NCBI RefSeq assembly: GCF_002925905.1
Contig: NZ_PRDB01000003.1
Span: forward strand, 1-45,606
DNA length: 45,606 nt
Direction: 5' to 3'
Source: Klebsiella michiganensis
GTDB lineage: Bacteria; Pseudomonadota; Gammaproteobacteria; Enterobacterales; Enterobacteriaceae
Shown here: positions 36,669 through 45,025 of the stretch, piece after piece
How positions within the stretch are numbered: the stretch's first letter is position 1
How the letters are laid out: every line of letters begins with the position of its first letter
Translations under genes and position numbers: made by a program
The notes under the pieces: model-generated
What the model was told of the DNA's origin: nothing
Seen by the model: the letters and a program-made list of their open reading frames with translations, nothing else
Databases searched by the model: none

Positions 36669-37541
36669 ATGGAACTTCGTTATCTGCGCTACTTCGTCGC
36701 CGTCGCTGAGGCGCGACACTTCACTAAAGCGGCAAAAGAACTTGGCATCTCCCAGCCGCCATTAAGCCAGCAAATACAGAGACTTGAACGGGAAATTGGC
36801 ACGCCGCTTTTCCGCCGTTTAACCCGCGGCGTCGAGCTGACGGAAGCGGGGGAGTCTTTCTATGAGGATGCCTGCCAGATCCTGGCATTAAGCGACGCGG
36901 CGCTGGAAAAGACCAAGGGGATCGCCCGCGGGTTGAACGGCCGACTCTCGCTGGGCATTACCAGTTCTGATGCCTTTCATCCGCAGATCTTTAGCCTGCT
37001 CCAGCAGTTTCAGCACAGTCACCCGGGAGTCACGTTACATCAGGTCGAGGGCAATATGGCGACGCTGATGGGGGCGCTTGGCGAAGCGGAGCTGGATATC
37101 GCTTTTGTGCGCCTGCCCTGTGAAAGCAGTAAAGCGTTCAACCTGCGAATTATCGACCAGGAGCCGATGGTGATTGCGCTGGCGCGTTCGCATCCGCTGT
37201 CGTCCCATAGCGAGCTGACGCTGGAGCAGTTAACGGACGTGGCGCCGATTCTTTTCCCGCGGGAAGTGGCTCCGGGGCTGTATGAGCTGGTGTATAACAG
37301 CTATCTGCGCGCCGGTATTGATATGCAACGAACGTATCAGTCATCGCAAATATCGTCGTCGTTAAGCATGGTGGAGGCCGGATTCGGGTTTGCGCTGGTG
37401 CCGCAGTCCATGACCTGCATCACGCTGCCTAACGTCAGCTATCACCCTTTGTCGGGCACGCCGCTAAAAACCGATATTGCTATCGCCTGGCGACGCTACG
37501 AGCGCTCGCGCACGGTGAAGCGTTTTCTGGCCATGTTTTAA
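36669..37541 (+). CDS. budR: LysR-type regulator of the bud operon
   Basis: A 290-residue LysR protein: N-terminal winged helix (residues 1-60, YFVAVAEARHFTKAAKELGI, QPPLSQQIQRLE) and a C-terminal periplasmic-binding-like effector domain (about 88-290). Divergent from budA. In Klebsiella the equivalent BudR activates acetoin/butanediol genes under acetate and low oxygen. The start at ATG 36669 follows the operator closely. Confidence 0.92.
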   Translation: MELRYLRYFVAVAEARHFTKAAKELGISQPPLSQQIQRLEREIGTPLFRRLTRGVELTEAGESFYEDACQILALSDAALEKTKGIARGLNGRLSLGITSSDAFHPQIFSLLQQFQHSHPGVTLHQVEGNMATLMGALGEAELDIAFVRLPCESSKAFNLRIIDQEPMVIALARSHPLSSHSELTLEQLTDVAPILFPREVAPGLYELVYNSYLRAGIDMQRTYQSSQISSSLSMVEAGFGFALVPQSMTCITLPNVSYHPLSGTPLKTDIAIAWRRYERSRTVKRFLAMF

Positions 37542-37569
37542 TCCGCTCGGTAGCGCCTGGAGCCGGTGT

Positions 37570-37782
37570 TTATGAAAGATAGACATTGGCGGCGGTTGGC
37601 CCTCGCAGTCCGTTAACGCGACGAAATTCAACGCGGATTCCTGGGCTGATTGTGGTGGGTTCGCCGGGCGATAATGCGGAAATATGAACCTGAACGTCTT
37701 TACGACCATCGGAGGGGATTATCAGGCCTTTGCCTGTTTTATTATCAAATGCTTTGACAATACCTGTCATTTTTTGGAACAA
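37570..37782 (-). CDS. cspH: CspH-like cold-shock-domain protein
   Basis: A 70-residue single cold-shock domain, [20 protein letters not shown], with [12 protein letters not shown] and the C-terminal [15 protein letters not shown]. Length and the [15 protein letters not shown] block match E. coli CspH better than CspA (the aromatic RNP1 GFGFI is reduced to KGLI). Probable nucleic-acid binding is therefore weaker than in CspA. Start at 37782 follows a GGAACAACG leader with only a weak ribosome-binding site. Confidence 0.88.
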   Translation of the reverse strand: MFQKMTGIVKAFDNKTGKGLIIPSDGRKDVQVHISALSPGEPTTISPGIRVEFRRVNGLRGPTAANVYLS

Positions 37783-37852
37783 CGAAATACCTTTTAAATA
37801 TGAAAACCGGCACGACTATACAGTAAGCGCGCGGGAAGTCTATTCAAATCAA

Positions 37853-37881
37853 AATAAAACCCGCGCTGGCGGGCTTTTTTT
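37853..37881. terminator. Bidirectional-looking terminator between cspH and the ynfU-like gene
   Basis: Stem CCCGC (37860-37864) and GCGGG (37869-37873), GCTG loop, with T7 on the + strand (37875-37881) and an A-rich AAAATAAAA stretch left of it that gives U-rich RNA on the minus strand. On the minus strand it follows the ynfU-like stop at 37953, so it should end that transcript before cspH. Confidence 0.75.
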
Positions 37882-37952
37882 CGCCAAAAGAGATCGGCGC
37901 TGGCTGATTATTGCTCAACCATGCGCGGCAATCGGCATCTGGCAAGAGAAAA

Positions 37953-38123
37953 TTATGCAGCGGGTCGTGATGAGGACTGAAAGAGTTTATGGCAGTAGGG
38001 ACAAATGAGTTGCGCACCTTTTTGGACTCGGCTGAAGCTGTGTTCTGAATCCTGGGAGCAGTTAGGGCAGGAGCATTTAACGAGATAATTACGGCGAGTT
38101 TTAGCGTCTTTGCGTTCTGACAT
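37953..38123 (-). CDS. ynfU: YnfU-like small zinc-ribbon protein
   Basis: A 56-residue protein below common gene-calling size: it begins MSERKDAKTRRNYLVKCSCP. Two Cys knuckles, C-S-C-P-N-C (residues 17-22) and C-P-Y-C (41-44), form a zinc ribbon. It closely follows the E. coli YnfU pattern (KCSCPNC, HSFSRVQKGA, LICP-C). AGGAAAT lies before the ATG. In E. coli, ynfU neighbours cold-shock genes, as here. Function unknown; the ribbon suggests nucleic-acid or ribosome contact. Confidence 0.85.
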   Translation of the reverse strand: MSERKDAKTRRNYLVKCSCPNCSQDSEHSFSRVQKGAQLICPYCHKLFQSSSRPAA

Positions 38124-38587
38124 ATGATATTTCCTGATTTAAGAGCGTATGACCATACAGCATTCTACAGAAAATAGCTCTAACTCATTCTTCGCAGCGG
38201 TGGTTCAGGCTGTGAGCGGCAGGACGAAAAAAAAGATCCAGCGGAAGCGTGCAGGAGAGGATTTTTCCCCTATTTTTTGTGATTAACATCACTCTTTAAA
38301 ATAAAATCAATTTATATCAATTAATTAGCGATCATCGATTTTGGCGTGTAGAGAACATTTTTCTCCATTTTTCCCGGAATAGAGTGAAAATAGGCAAAAT
38401 TTTCTTCCTCGTCTGATATACATTTTAATAGTGATTGAAGGACGCAAATCACGCTGTTAATGATGAAATAGCTATTCCTTTTTGGCTATTAAACGGAGTT
38501 TTGGCTGTTGTTTTATTCGCCAGCTCCGCCGAAGGCGTCAATAAAAAATCACGACCTTTATGTCTAATAATAATTTGAGTGTACTCT
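38124..38587. other. 464-bp AT-rich regulatory region upstream of the methionine gamma-lyase operon
   Basis: Long leader without a supported gene. It must contain the minus-strand ynfU promoter on its left and the megL promoter on its right. It holds a good CRP site (separate entry). The ATG at 38588 is preceded by GAG at about 38576. No peptide leader with a Trp/Met-rich run was found. Confidence 0.6.
38278..38293. promoter_or_regulatory. CRP (cAMP receptor protein) binding site
   Basis: TGTGATTAACATCACT: half-sites TGTGA and TCACT with the canonical 6-base spacer, one mismatch from the symmetric consensus TGTGA-N6-TCACA. It lies about 295 bp before the megL ATG and about 155 bp before ynfU. 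The distance suggests a long 5' leader or control of another promoter in the gap. Confidence 0.7.
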
Positions 38588-39775
38588 ATGAAAACCAAAA
38601 CTAAAGATATTGCAACCCTGGCGGTACACGCTGGAAATCAATCCGATCCGGTAACTAACGCTATATTTACGCCGATCGTCACGGCCAGCTCATTTATTCA
38701 ACCTAACCTTTATGAAGGCGGCGATTTTTGTTATTCCCGGGTCTCTAATCCAACGCGTCAGGCTTATGAATCGGCGCTTGCCGAGCTGGAAGGCGGCATT
38801 TACGCCACCGCCACCGCATCGGGAATGGCGGCCACCAATATCGTGATGGAACTCTTGCCCAAAGATGCCCATATTATCGCCATGAAAGGCGTCTATGGCG
38901 GAACCTGGCGGCTGTTCGAAAAATTAAAAACGCATACCACCGGCGCCACGATTTCCTATATCGATTTGAATGATGAGCAAAGCCTGATGGCCGCTATTCA
39001 GGAAAATACCGCTTTAATCTGGATTGAAACACCGACCAATCCCTTACTGGAACTGGTCGATATCGCGAAAGTGTGCCGTATTGCTAAAGCACGCGCCATT
39101 ACTACCTGCGTCGATAATACCTTTGCCAGCGCCTGGAATCATAAGCCGCTTGAAATGGGCGCGGATATGGTCATGCTCTCTACCAGTAAATATGTCGGCG
39201 GACATTCAGATTTAATTGGCGGCGCGGTAATCACCAATAATGAAACGCTGGCGTCGAAGCTCGACTTTATTAAAACCACCATCGGTTCCATTGCCTCGCC
39301 ATTCGATGCCTATCTTGCCCTGCGCGGTATGAAAACGCTGGATCTACGCATGGCGCGTCAGTGCGGCAATGCGCTGCGGGTGGCTGAATATCTGGAAAAC
39401 CATCCGGCGATTGCCAGCGTCTATTATCCCGGCCTGCCGTCGCACCCGCAGCATGCGCTGTGCAGAAAGCAAATGCGTTCAGGCGGCGCGGTGGTAACCG
39501 CAACGCTGAAGGGGGATATCCAGAGTCTGAAACGCTTCATCGGCGGTCTGCACTATTTTGTGCTGGCGGAATCGCTTGGCGGGGTGGAGAGCATGATCAA
39601 CCATTCGGCTTCTATGTCCCACGGGTCGATGTCAAAAGAAGAGCGGGAGGCTATTGGGATTTACGACACGACGCTACGTTTCTCCGTCGGTATTGAACAT
39701 ATCGATGATTTGCTGCAAGACCTTGACAGCGCCTTCGCCGCGATGGGCATCGCACAGGATAATCATCATGCATGA
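38588..39775 (+). CDS. megL: Methionine gamma-lyase-type PLP enzyme
   Basis: A 395-residue Cys/Met-metabolism PLP protein (fold type I). I use ATG 38588 (MKTKTKDIATLAVHAGNQSD); a GTG three codons earlier is possible. Landmarks: YSRVSNPTRQAYESALAELE (active-site loop from the neighbouring subunit), GVYGGTWRLF, and STSKYVGGHSD with the PLP Lys at about residue 201; SLGGVESMINHSASMSH near 340. Length and sequence type fit methionine gamma-lyase rather than MetB/MetC, and a transporter gene is coupled downstream, as reported for megL in Citrobacter. It would split methionine to methanethiol, ammonia and 2-oxobutanoate. Substrate not provable from sequence. Confidence 0.82.
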   Translation: MKTKTKDIATLAVHAGNQSDPVTNAIFTPIVTASSFIQPNLYEGGDFCYSRVSNPTRQAYESALAELEGGIYATATASGMAATNIVMELLPKDAHIIAMKGVYGGTWRLFEKLKTHTTGATISYIDLNDEQSLMAAIQENTALIWIETPTNPLLELVDIAKVCRIAKARAITTCVDNTFASAWNHKPLEMGADMVMLSTSKYVGGHSDLIGGAVITNNETLASKLDFIKTTIGSIASPFDAYLALRGMKTLDLRMARQCGNALRVAEYLENHPAIASVYYPGLPSHPQHALCRKQMRSGGAVVTATLKGDIQSLKRFIGGLHYFVLAESLGGVESMINHSASMSHGSMSKEEREAIGIYDTTLRFSVGIEHIDDLLQDLDSAFAAMGIAQDNHHA

Positions 39776-41186
39776 CTATGGCATCTGGACGATTATTACC
39801 CCGCTGGTCACCATTATTCTGGCTATCCTGACTCGCCAGGTGATCCTTTCCCTGCTCACCGGCATTTTCGTTGGCTACGCGGTGATTAACCACAGTATTA
39901 TCCAGGGCGTTGGCGCTACCCTGAACGGGATTATCGAAACCTTCGCTTCCGCCGGTAATGCGCGAACGATTGTTTTTATGGTGATGATCGGCGGTATTAT
40001 GCGGCTGATTGTGGTGACCGGCGGCGTGCGGAAACTGGTGCAGTTTCTGTCGGAAAAAAACGATTTCGTCACCAATAAAAAATCGGTCCAGCTGCTGGCG
40101 ATGCTGGTGACATCGTTGATTTTTATCGAGAGCTCGATAAACCAGCTGATCGCCGGGGCATCGACGAAAAACCTTGCCCGACGCTATAAAGTCTCACCGG
40201 AAAAGATGTCCTATATTATCCAGACATCCTGCGTCTCCGTCTGCTCATCGGTGATGATCAACGGCTGGGGGGCGGCGATGATGGGCGTTATCGGCGTACA
40301 GATTGCGCAGGGGTACCTGACCGGCGGGCCATTTGAAGTCCTGGCAAGCTCAATGATCTGGAACACGATGGCCTGGTTTTCATTAGCCTCGGTGCTGTTT
40401 TATATTCTCTCCGGCTGCAGCTGGGGGCCGATGAAAAAGGCGGAGGTGAAGTTTGAAACGATCCAGACCGAAATAGAACAAGAGCATGGCGAAGAGGAGG
40501 CGGACTCGGTAATTGACCATCCGGCCTGCAATTCATTGCTGAACTTCTTTATTCCCATTCTTTCCACTGTGTTAATGGTTCCGGTTGTTCTGTATATTAC
40601 CGGCGACGGACAATTCTCAAAAGGCAGCGGCTCGATGTCGGTCTACTCCGGCGTTATGTTTGGTACCGTCGTCTCTTTTATCTGGTTCCGCGCGCGCGGT
40701 ATTCTGAACGTTGAGAACTTTTTCAAAGAGCTGTATATCGGCTACGCCAGCATGGTTAAAATTAGCTCAATCATGATCCTGGCTTTCCTGATGGGGCATA
40801 TTTCAGCGGAACTGAATACCGGGCAGTATATCGCCTCCATTACCTCCGGCGTTATTCCATCCGGTTTCGCGATCGGCTTTATCTTTCTGATTGCCGCGGT
40901 GATGTCGCTGGCCACGGGCACCTCATGGGGGACCTTCGCCATTATGATTCCGATTGGCGTTCAGCTGGGCGTCTCAATAGGTATCGACCCGCACTTTATG
41001 ATCGGCGCGGCGATTTCCGGTTCAATTTTTGGCGACATGACTTCCCCTATCTCCAGCGATGCCATCGTGGCCTCGATGGCGACCAGCTGCGACCATATTG
41101 AGCATATTCGTACCCAAATGCCTTATGCGCTGGTGACGGGTAGCCTGGCGCTCGTTGTTTATTTAATTGTCGGTTTTACGCTTTAA
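39768..41186 (+). CDS. NhaC-family transporter coupled to megL
   Basis: A 472-residue membrane protein with about 11-12 helices, starting MHDYGIWTIITPLVTIILAI at ATG 39768, overlapping the megL stop by 8 bp. Family marks of Na+/H+ antiporter NhaC: IFIESSINQLIAGASTKNLA, the GTSWGTFAIMIPIGVQLG signature, and FGDMTSPISSDAIVASMATS. NhaC members include Na+/H+ and substrate/cation antiporters. The tight coupling to a methionine-degrading enzyme suggests methionine uptake or product export, not simple sodium homeostasis. That link is inference. Confidence 0.85.
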   Translation: MHDYGIWTIITPLVTIILAILTRQVILSLLTGIFVGYAVINHSIIQGVGATLNGIIETFASAGNARTIVFMVMIGGIMRLIVVTGGVRKLVQFLSEKNDFVTNKKSVQLLAMLVTSLIFIESSINQLIAGASTKNLARRYKVSPEKMSYIIQTSCVSVCSSVMINGWGAAMMGVIGVQIAQGYLTGGPFEVLASSMIWNTMAWFSLASVLFYILSGCSWGPMKKAEVKFETIQTEIEQEHGEEEADSVIDHPACNSLLNFFIPILSTVLMVPVVLYITGDGQFSKGSGSMSVYSGVMFGTVVSFIWFRARGILNVENFFKELYIGYASMVKISSIMILAFLMGHISAELNTGQYIASITSGVIPSGFAIGFIFLIAAVMSLATGTSWGTFAIMIPIGVQLGVSIGIDPHFMIGAAISGSIFGDMTSPISSDAIVASMATSCDHIEHIRTQMPYALVTGSLALVVYLIVGFTL

Positions 41187-41276
41187 CCTACAGATTTAAG
41201 GACGCAGGGCGGCGCCCGACCGGTAAAATGGGCGCGTTGAAGGCGTTTTTATATCCGTCCCTGGAGAGAGGCAGGT

Positions 41277-41302
41277 AAAAAAACCGGCAGAGCTGCCGGT
41301 TT
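41277..41302 (-). terminator. Intrinsic terminator after the 46-residue small gene
   Basis: On the minus strand: AACCGGCAG, 2-base AG/CT centre, CTGCCGGTT followed by a T7 run (41283-41277 as A on +). It begins 6 bp after the TAA at 41308. On the + strand it is also a hairpin followed by TTCGTCG without a T run. Confidence 0.88.
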
Positions 41303-41307
41303 CGTCG

Positions 41308-41448
41308 TTAGATCTTACAGGCGTCGCCGCAGTCATCGTCGGCAACAACGGCCTGCGCTTTTTTATCGGCCTCTTCAAGGCGCTCAGCGTTGCGCTCTTG
41401 CGCTTCTTCCAGCCCGCTAAAGACGAGGTTATCGAGATCAATTTCCAT
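41308..41448 (-). CDS. 46-residue acidic small protein of unknown function
   Basis: Starts MEIDLDNLVFSGLEEAQERN at 41448 with AGTGGG upstream, ends TAA 41308-41310, and is followed at once by a strong terminator. The middle is a charged helix (EERNAERLEEADKKAQAVV) and the end has two Cys (DDDCGDACKI) that could bind a metal or form a disulfide. Start, ribosome-binding site and terminator make it look like a real, independently transcribed gene. I do not recognise a named function. Confidence 0.7.
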   Translation of the reverse strand: MEIDLDNLVFSGLEEAQERNAERLEEADKKAQAVVADDDCGDACKI

Positions 41449-41763
41449 GCGTTACCCACTTAAGTTCAGTTTTGACCGTGAGCAAGTATAGGCAAAACGC
41501 CGGGGGGATGCACCCGGTGTGAACCCGTGTAGCACATAGCGATAAGTGCGGGTGTGTTATTGCGTGCTGTCGGGAGCGAGCGCGGGTCGGGATCCTACTA
41601 ATAATAATAGTTGAAAGCATGTTTTATAACCTGCCGGTGATTATTATAGTCGCGATCAAATTATTTATTAAACGAATCGACAACGAGCGCTGGGTTAGAC
41701 ATTGACTTGTATAAAATATGCTAATATTGACCGGCTTATGGATGTATCTATGGATTATGGTCA
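41449..41763. other. 315-bp intergenic region between the small gene and the virK/ybjX-like gene
   Basis: No coding sequence supported. It should contain two divergent promoters. A TTGACT at 41702 followed by TATGCTAATAT is suggestive but the spacing to TAATAT is only 14. A GTGTAGCACATAGCG...GTGCGGGTG stretch near 41530 can form an imperfect hairpin. Confidence 0.5.
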
Positions 41764-42672
41764 ATGGTCTCGACAACAGCAGTAGCCGCTATCAAAGAAT
41801 GGCGGAAAACTAATAAATTTATTTGTCACGTTAAACTCAACTATAAAAAGGTATTGCGGAAATGCAGAGAAATATCTTTAATCGGAGGAAAATATAAGGA
41901 ATATCAGACGTTATGTGAAAATTACGCTTGCGCAAAACTAACAGGAGCAACCGAGGGGCTGGTTAACTTTGAAGATAAACCCTTTAAGGCCTATTTAAAT
42001 AAAAAGATGTCAAAAAGAGCGAAGCTCAATATTGCTCATGGCGCTTTGAATTTTATAGAGAAAACCTTTCTTCCCGAGGCGTTGCCGCAGCTGTACGATA
42101 TGAAAGCATTTGGTCGTTCGCTAATCACTATTCCGCTGAAAAACGGTACCTGCATTGATGTGAAGCTGCTGGCATCGCCTTTTCAGGAGGAGGGGGAGCT
42201 GATGCTATTAATGTTCCTGGGTGATAAACGCGTCTACAGTATCTGTTTTTCCTGCACCGAAGATGGCCGGGCCTGGATTGGCGGCATCCAGGGTGGGAAA
42301 GACATTGATAATGAAGAAGTGAAAGCGCTGACCAAGGAGCTTTACGGCATCCGACCTAAGAACTTAATTATCACGCTGCTGTACGGTTTTTTGTCGCATT
42401 TCAATATCAAGGAGATCTATGCGATCGACAGCCATTACCATGTTAAAAGCGACAGAGTAAAAACCAGCTATTCTGAGCTTTGGCTGGAAATTGGCGGTGA
42501 GAAGCATCGTCGCGGCTGGTATAAATTACCGGCGAACGAGATAAAGAAAAGCCTGGAAGAGGTTAAAAGCAAGCACCGGAGCCAGTTTATCAAGCGAGAA
42601 GGCTTGAAAGAGCTGGCCCAGCTGGATATGGCCGCCGCGCTACGCGACATTAGCGTGGATCGTCACTGCTGA
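41764..42672 (+). CDS. VirK/YbjX-family protein (DUF535)
   Basis: A 302-residue protein of the VirK/YbjX family: N-terminal helical part, then LINVP-like ITIPLKNGTCIDVKLLAS, FLGDKRVYSICFSC, IGGIQGGKDIDNEEVKALTK and YGIRPKNLIITLLYGFL, the usual DUF535 landmarks. ATG 41764 is chosen; an out-of-frame ATG lies 7 bases before. In Shigella and Salmonella, relatives support virulence-protein display and resistance to antimicrobial peptides, often under PhoP. No clear PhoP box is seen here. A 14-bp perfect hairpin follows its stop. Confidence 0.85.
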   Translation: MVSTTAVAAIKEWRKTNKFICHVKLNYKKVLRKCREISLIGGKYKEYQTLCENYACAKLTGATEGLVNFEDKPFKAYLNKKMSKRAKLNIAHGALNFIEKTFLPEALPQLYDMKAFGRSLITIPLKNGTCIDVKLLASPFQEEGELMLLMFLGDKRVYSICFSCTEDGRAWIGGIQGGKDIDNEEVKALTKELYGIRPKNLIITLLYGFLSHFNIKEIYAIDSHYHVKSDRVKTSYSELWLEIGGEKHRRGWYKLPANEIKKSLEEVKSKHRSQFIKREGLKELAQLDMAAALRDISVDRHC

Positions 42673-42689
42673 TTATCCTCGTTTCGCAT

Positions 42690-42721
42690 TTGCCGGTGGG
42701 CAGGGGGCTGCCCACCGGCAA
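42690..42721. terminator. Perfect 14-bp stem between convergent genes
   Basis: TTGCCGGTGGGCAG (42690-42703), loop GGGG, CTGCCCACCGGCAA (42708-42721). It separates the virK/ybjX-like stop from the convergent regulator stop. There is no T run on either side, so termination may need Rho or it may be an RNA-stability element. Confidence 0.55.
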
Positions 42722-42787
42722 TGGCGGAGTCAACGCAAGCTGAATGCGGCCGGCGCCTTCATCGCGGTGGCCGCTCGGCGAAAGACG

Positions 42788-43459
42788 TTATTCACTAAGC
42801 TTTAGGCTGGGAGGCAGTTGATTCATCGTCACCAGAATCCCTCGATGGAGCTGAATAGCGCCCAGCTGTTTTAATTTGGCCAGGGTTCTCATGACCCCAC
42901 TGCGCGACAAAAAGGTTCGCGACAGAATATAATTGGCGGCGGTGATTTTATTTTTGATCGCTTCCGGTTCATTGTTTAATTCTATAAGCTGATGAACGAT
43001 AATTTCATAACAGGAAAGTTTAGAAACCTTAAAGCAGTGGGCGTAGACTTTGGCCGACGAATATTCCAGAAGTCGTGAGACATTTTCCCATAATTGCTGT
43101 TCGGCGATGATCTTATGCGCCTCGTTAATTGATATCAGACCAATAGAAGATGTTTCCTGGGTGCGCAGGTAAATATGCCGAGAATAACGTAGCTGACTAT
43201 TCATGCCAAAGATGAATGGACTCGTTTCGGAGTTGATGATGAGTCCATCGTTGTTGCGATATAAAGACATCGTGCCACGGAACAAAACCAAGCATTGATG
43301 CTGGTTTTCTTTTACTATGCCGATGTTTCGTCTTCCATTCATTAACATTTGGTTACATTTGGGTGCCAGGCAGCGAATGAGTTTATCAATGTCGTCTATG
43401 GGTTTGGTGATGGTTCGGAGCAGATCTGTGTCATGTTGCACACGAGGGATTGTTTCCAT
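42788..43459 (-). CDS. IprA/YaiV-like regulator (cyclic-nucleotide-binding fold plus winged helix)
   Basis: ATG 43459 is chosen (METIPRVQHDTDLLRTITKP; AAGGAAAT 10 bases upstream), giving 223 residues; a longer frame has no ribosome-binding site. The N-terminal 120 residues are a beta-rich cNMP-binding-like domain (QCLVLFRGTMSLYRNNDGLI, SPFIFGMN). The C-terminal 80 carry a helix-turn-helix (ITAANYILSRTFLSRSGVMR). This is the IprA/YaiV family; IprA reduces peroxide resistance in Salmonella. The cyclic-nucleotide-contact residues of CRP are not evident. Convergent with the virK/ybjX-like gene. Confidence 0.8.
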   Translation of the reverse strand: METIPRVQHDTDLLRTITKPIDDIDKLIRCLAPKCNQMLMNGRRNIGIVKENQHQCLVLFRGTMSLYRNNDGLIINSETSPFIFGMNSQLRYSRHIYLRTQETSSIGLISINEAHKIIAEQQLWENVSRLLEYSSAKVYAHCFKVSKLSCYEIIVHQLIELNNEPEAIKNKITAANYILSRTFLSRSGVMRTLAKLKQLGAIQLHRGILVTMNQLPPSLKLSE

Positions 43460-43863
43460 GCTTATGATTTCCTTATAAAAAAGAGAACTCCCAAAAAACA
43501 GCAAACTGTAGCCAGAACATTATCGATGACGCTGAGGGGGCGAATAAACCCCCAATGAGTCTACACATAGACTTAAAAAAACTTGCCGCCTCATCAGACT
43601 TAAGATAAATATTAATAGCATAAGCTTATAAATCTCCTTATTTACATAACAGCTAAATCTATTTGGTTTTAATTTTATCGATGTGGCATTTGGGCTATTC
43701 CTGATATTTGATATTATTGGGCGGTAGCGTTTATGACTATTAACAGTGTTCAGGACTTGCAGTTATCAAGGATTGCTCGACAGTGGATTGCCAGTAGCCA
43801 TGAGCAGAGTCAATACAGGAGCCGAATCTCAGGGGCTCCATTGAAGAAACCGTCAGGTTGGCT
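43460..43863. other. 404-bp divergent region between the regulator and the recombinase
   Basis: No gene supported. It contains a GGGGG...CCCCC hairpin at 43536-43553 and an inverted repeat GGAGCC...GGCTCC at 43818-43839 just before the recombinase start. AT-rich in the middle (43570-43730), consistent with promoters for both flanking genes. Confidence 0.5.
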
Positions 43864-44415
43864 ATGAAAAAACGAAAATATTTAAGTAAAAAAGAGGTGC
43901 AGGCATTAATTGATGCTTCGCAGCAGCAGGATGGCTCGCTGCGCGATTATTGCATGCTCCTCATGTGTTTTATTCACGGACTGCGCGTAAGTGAATTACG
44001 TTTTTTAAAAGTGAGCGATATTGATTTATCCAGCCAGCGGATCGCCATTCGGCGTTTAAAAAATGGCTTTTCAACCATTCATCCTCTTCAGCCCCGTGAA
44101 CAGCTGGCGTTAAGCCAGTGGCTGGTTAAGCGCACGAGCTGTTTAAACGCCGATCTTCCCTGGCTGTTCCTGTCGCGAAAAGGCACTCCGCTTTCCCGAC
44201 AGCACATTCACGTTATGATGCGAAATTATGGCGTGCAGGCCGGCATTGCCGTTCCGGTACACCCGCATATGCTGCGCCACGCCTGCGGTTATGCGCTTGC
44301 GGAGGAGGGCGTTGATACACGCCTGATTCAGGATTATCTCGGCCATCGCAATATCCAGCATACCGTCTTGTATACGGCGAGCAATCCGGCGCGCTTTAGC
44401 TCGATTACCCTCTGA
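43864..44415 (+). CDS. FimB/FimE-type tyrosine recombinase
   Basis: A 183-residue recombinase starting MKKRKYLSKKEVQALIDASQ at ATG 43864 (TCAGG upstream; a TTG two codons earlier is possible). The single catalytic domain has Arg in HGLRVSEL (residue 41), His-x-x-Arg in HPHMLRHACG, His in LGHRNIQ and the nucleophile Tyr in TVLYTA. FimB/FimE invert the promoter switch of type 1 fimbriae. This copy is alone, convergent with and downstream of a fimbrial operon that enters from the right, and no FimB half-site pair (TTGGGGCCA) was found nearby. Confidence 0.9.
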   Translation: MKKRKYLSKKEVQALIDASQQQDGSLRDYCMLLMCFIHGLRVSELRFLKVSDIDLSSQRIAIRRLKNGFSTIHPLQPREQLALSQWLVKRTSCLNADLPWLFLSRKGTPLSRQHIHVMMRNYGVQAGIAVPVHPHMLRHACGYALAEEGVDTRLIQDYLGHRNIQHTVLYTASNPARFSSITL

Positions 44416-44422
44416 AGCCGGA

Positions 44423-44449
44423 GTATCTGGCTCGATAAGAGCCAGATAC
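44423..44449. terminator. Shared terminator between the recombinase and the fimbrial operon
   Basis: Perfect 11-bp stem GTATCTGGCTC (44423-44433) and GAGCCAGATAC (44439-44449), loop GATAA, placed 8 bp after the recombinase stop and 3 bp before the pilin stop codon on the other strand. T tracts are short (CCTTTAG on +), but position between convergent stops fits bidirectional termination. Confidence 0.7.
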
Positions 44450-44452
44450 CCT

Positions 44453-44980
44453 TTAGTTATAGGTAAAGTTCATAACGACCATCGCGCTGATATGACCCGC
44501 GGTGGCGCCCCCTGCGACGCTAAATATGCGCGCGCGCATATCGAATATGGCCTGACGGTTATTATCGACGTCGACGGCAATAGATTTTCCGCTGCCTGCA
44601 TTAATTGAACCGGTTATACGCTGAAGTTCTATCGCGACATTGCGTGAACTGTCCGGGCTGCTCACGTTGGCATATAAATCAGGGTCAACTCCGTCGACAG
44701 GGCCTGTAAAGTGAGCGGTAACGCTTGATGTTCCTACAGGGCAGTGGCTCAGCGTGACGTAAAATTCTTTCCACTCGGAGTAAGAGTTGGCCGCGCTAAG
44801 CCGGCGGCTGGGAATATTTTGTCCGAGATCGATATTATAAATACCGTTGTTTTCGACGGTGCAGGAAGACGCAACAATATCGGCGTTGATATAAAGAGTG
44901 ACATCCGCAGCATAAGCGGGTAATGACGACGAAATCGCCGTAAATAACGTTATGACGGCCGGGCTGGCGATAATTCTCAT
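44453..44980 (-). CDS. Fimbrial minor subunit (chaperone-usher pilin)
   Basis: A 175-residue pilin. Signal peptide MRIIASPAVITLFTAISSSLPAYA, cut before ADVTLYINADIVASSC; AAGGAG precedes the ATG. Two Cys (in VASSCTVENNG and LSHCPVG) give the pilin disulfide, and the C-terminal AMVVMNFTYN is the donor-strand-type end with penultimate Tyr. FimF/FimG-like tip or linker subunit. It is the last gene of a minus-strand operon whose earlier genes are outside the window; the preceding gene ends 45 bp upstream. Confidence 0.88.
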   Translation of the reverse strand: MRIIASPAVITLFTAISSSLPAYAADVTLYINADIVASSCTVENNGIYNIDLGQNIPSRRLSAANSYSEWKEFYVTLSHCPVGTSSVTAHFTGPVDGVDPDLYANVSSPDSSRNVAIELQRITGSINAGSGKSIAVDVDNNRQAIFDMRARIFSVAGGATAGHISAMVVMNFTYN

Positions 44981-45025
44981 TATCGACTCCTTAAGTAAGC
45001 AGTGAGAAACGAGAGCGGGATAAAC

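Noticed and set aside
41702..41727. Sigma-70 promoter TTGACT...TAATAT before the virK/ybjX-like gene
   Set aside because: Spacing of 14 bases is too short for a confident call; mentioned only in the gap entry.
43818..43839. FimB-type invertible repeat half-site
   Set aside because: The GGAGCC/GGCTCC repeat is a local 10-base-loop hairpin and does not match the TTGGGGCCA fim switch repeat; no distant partner found.
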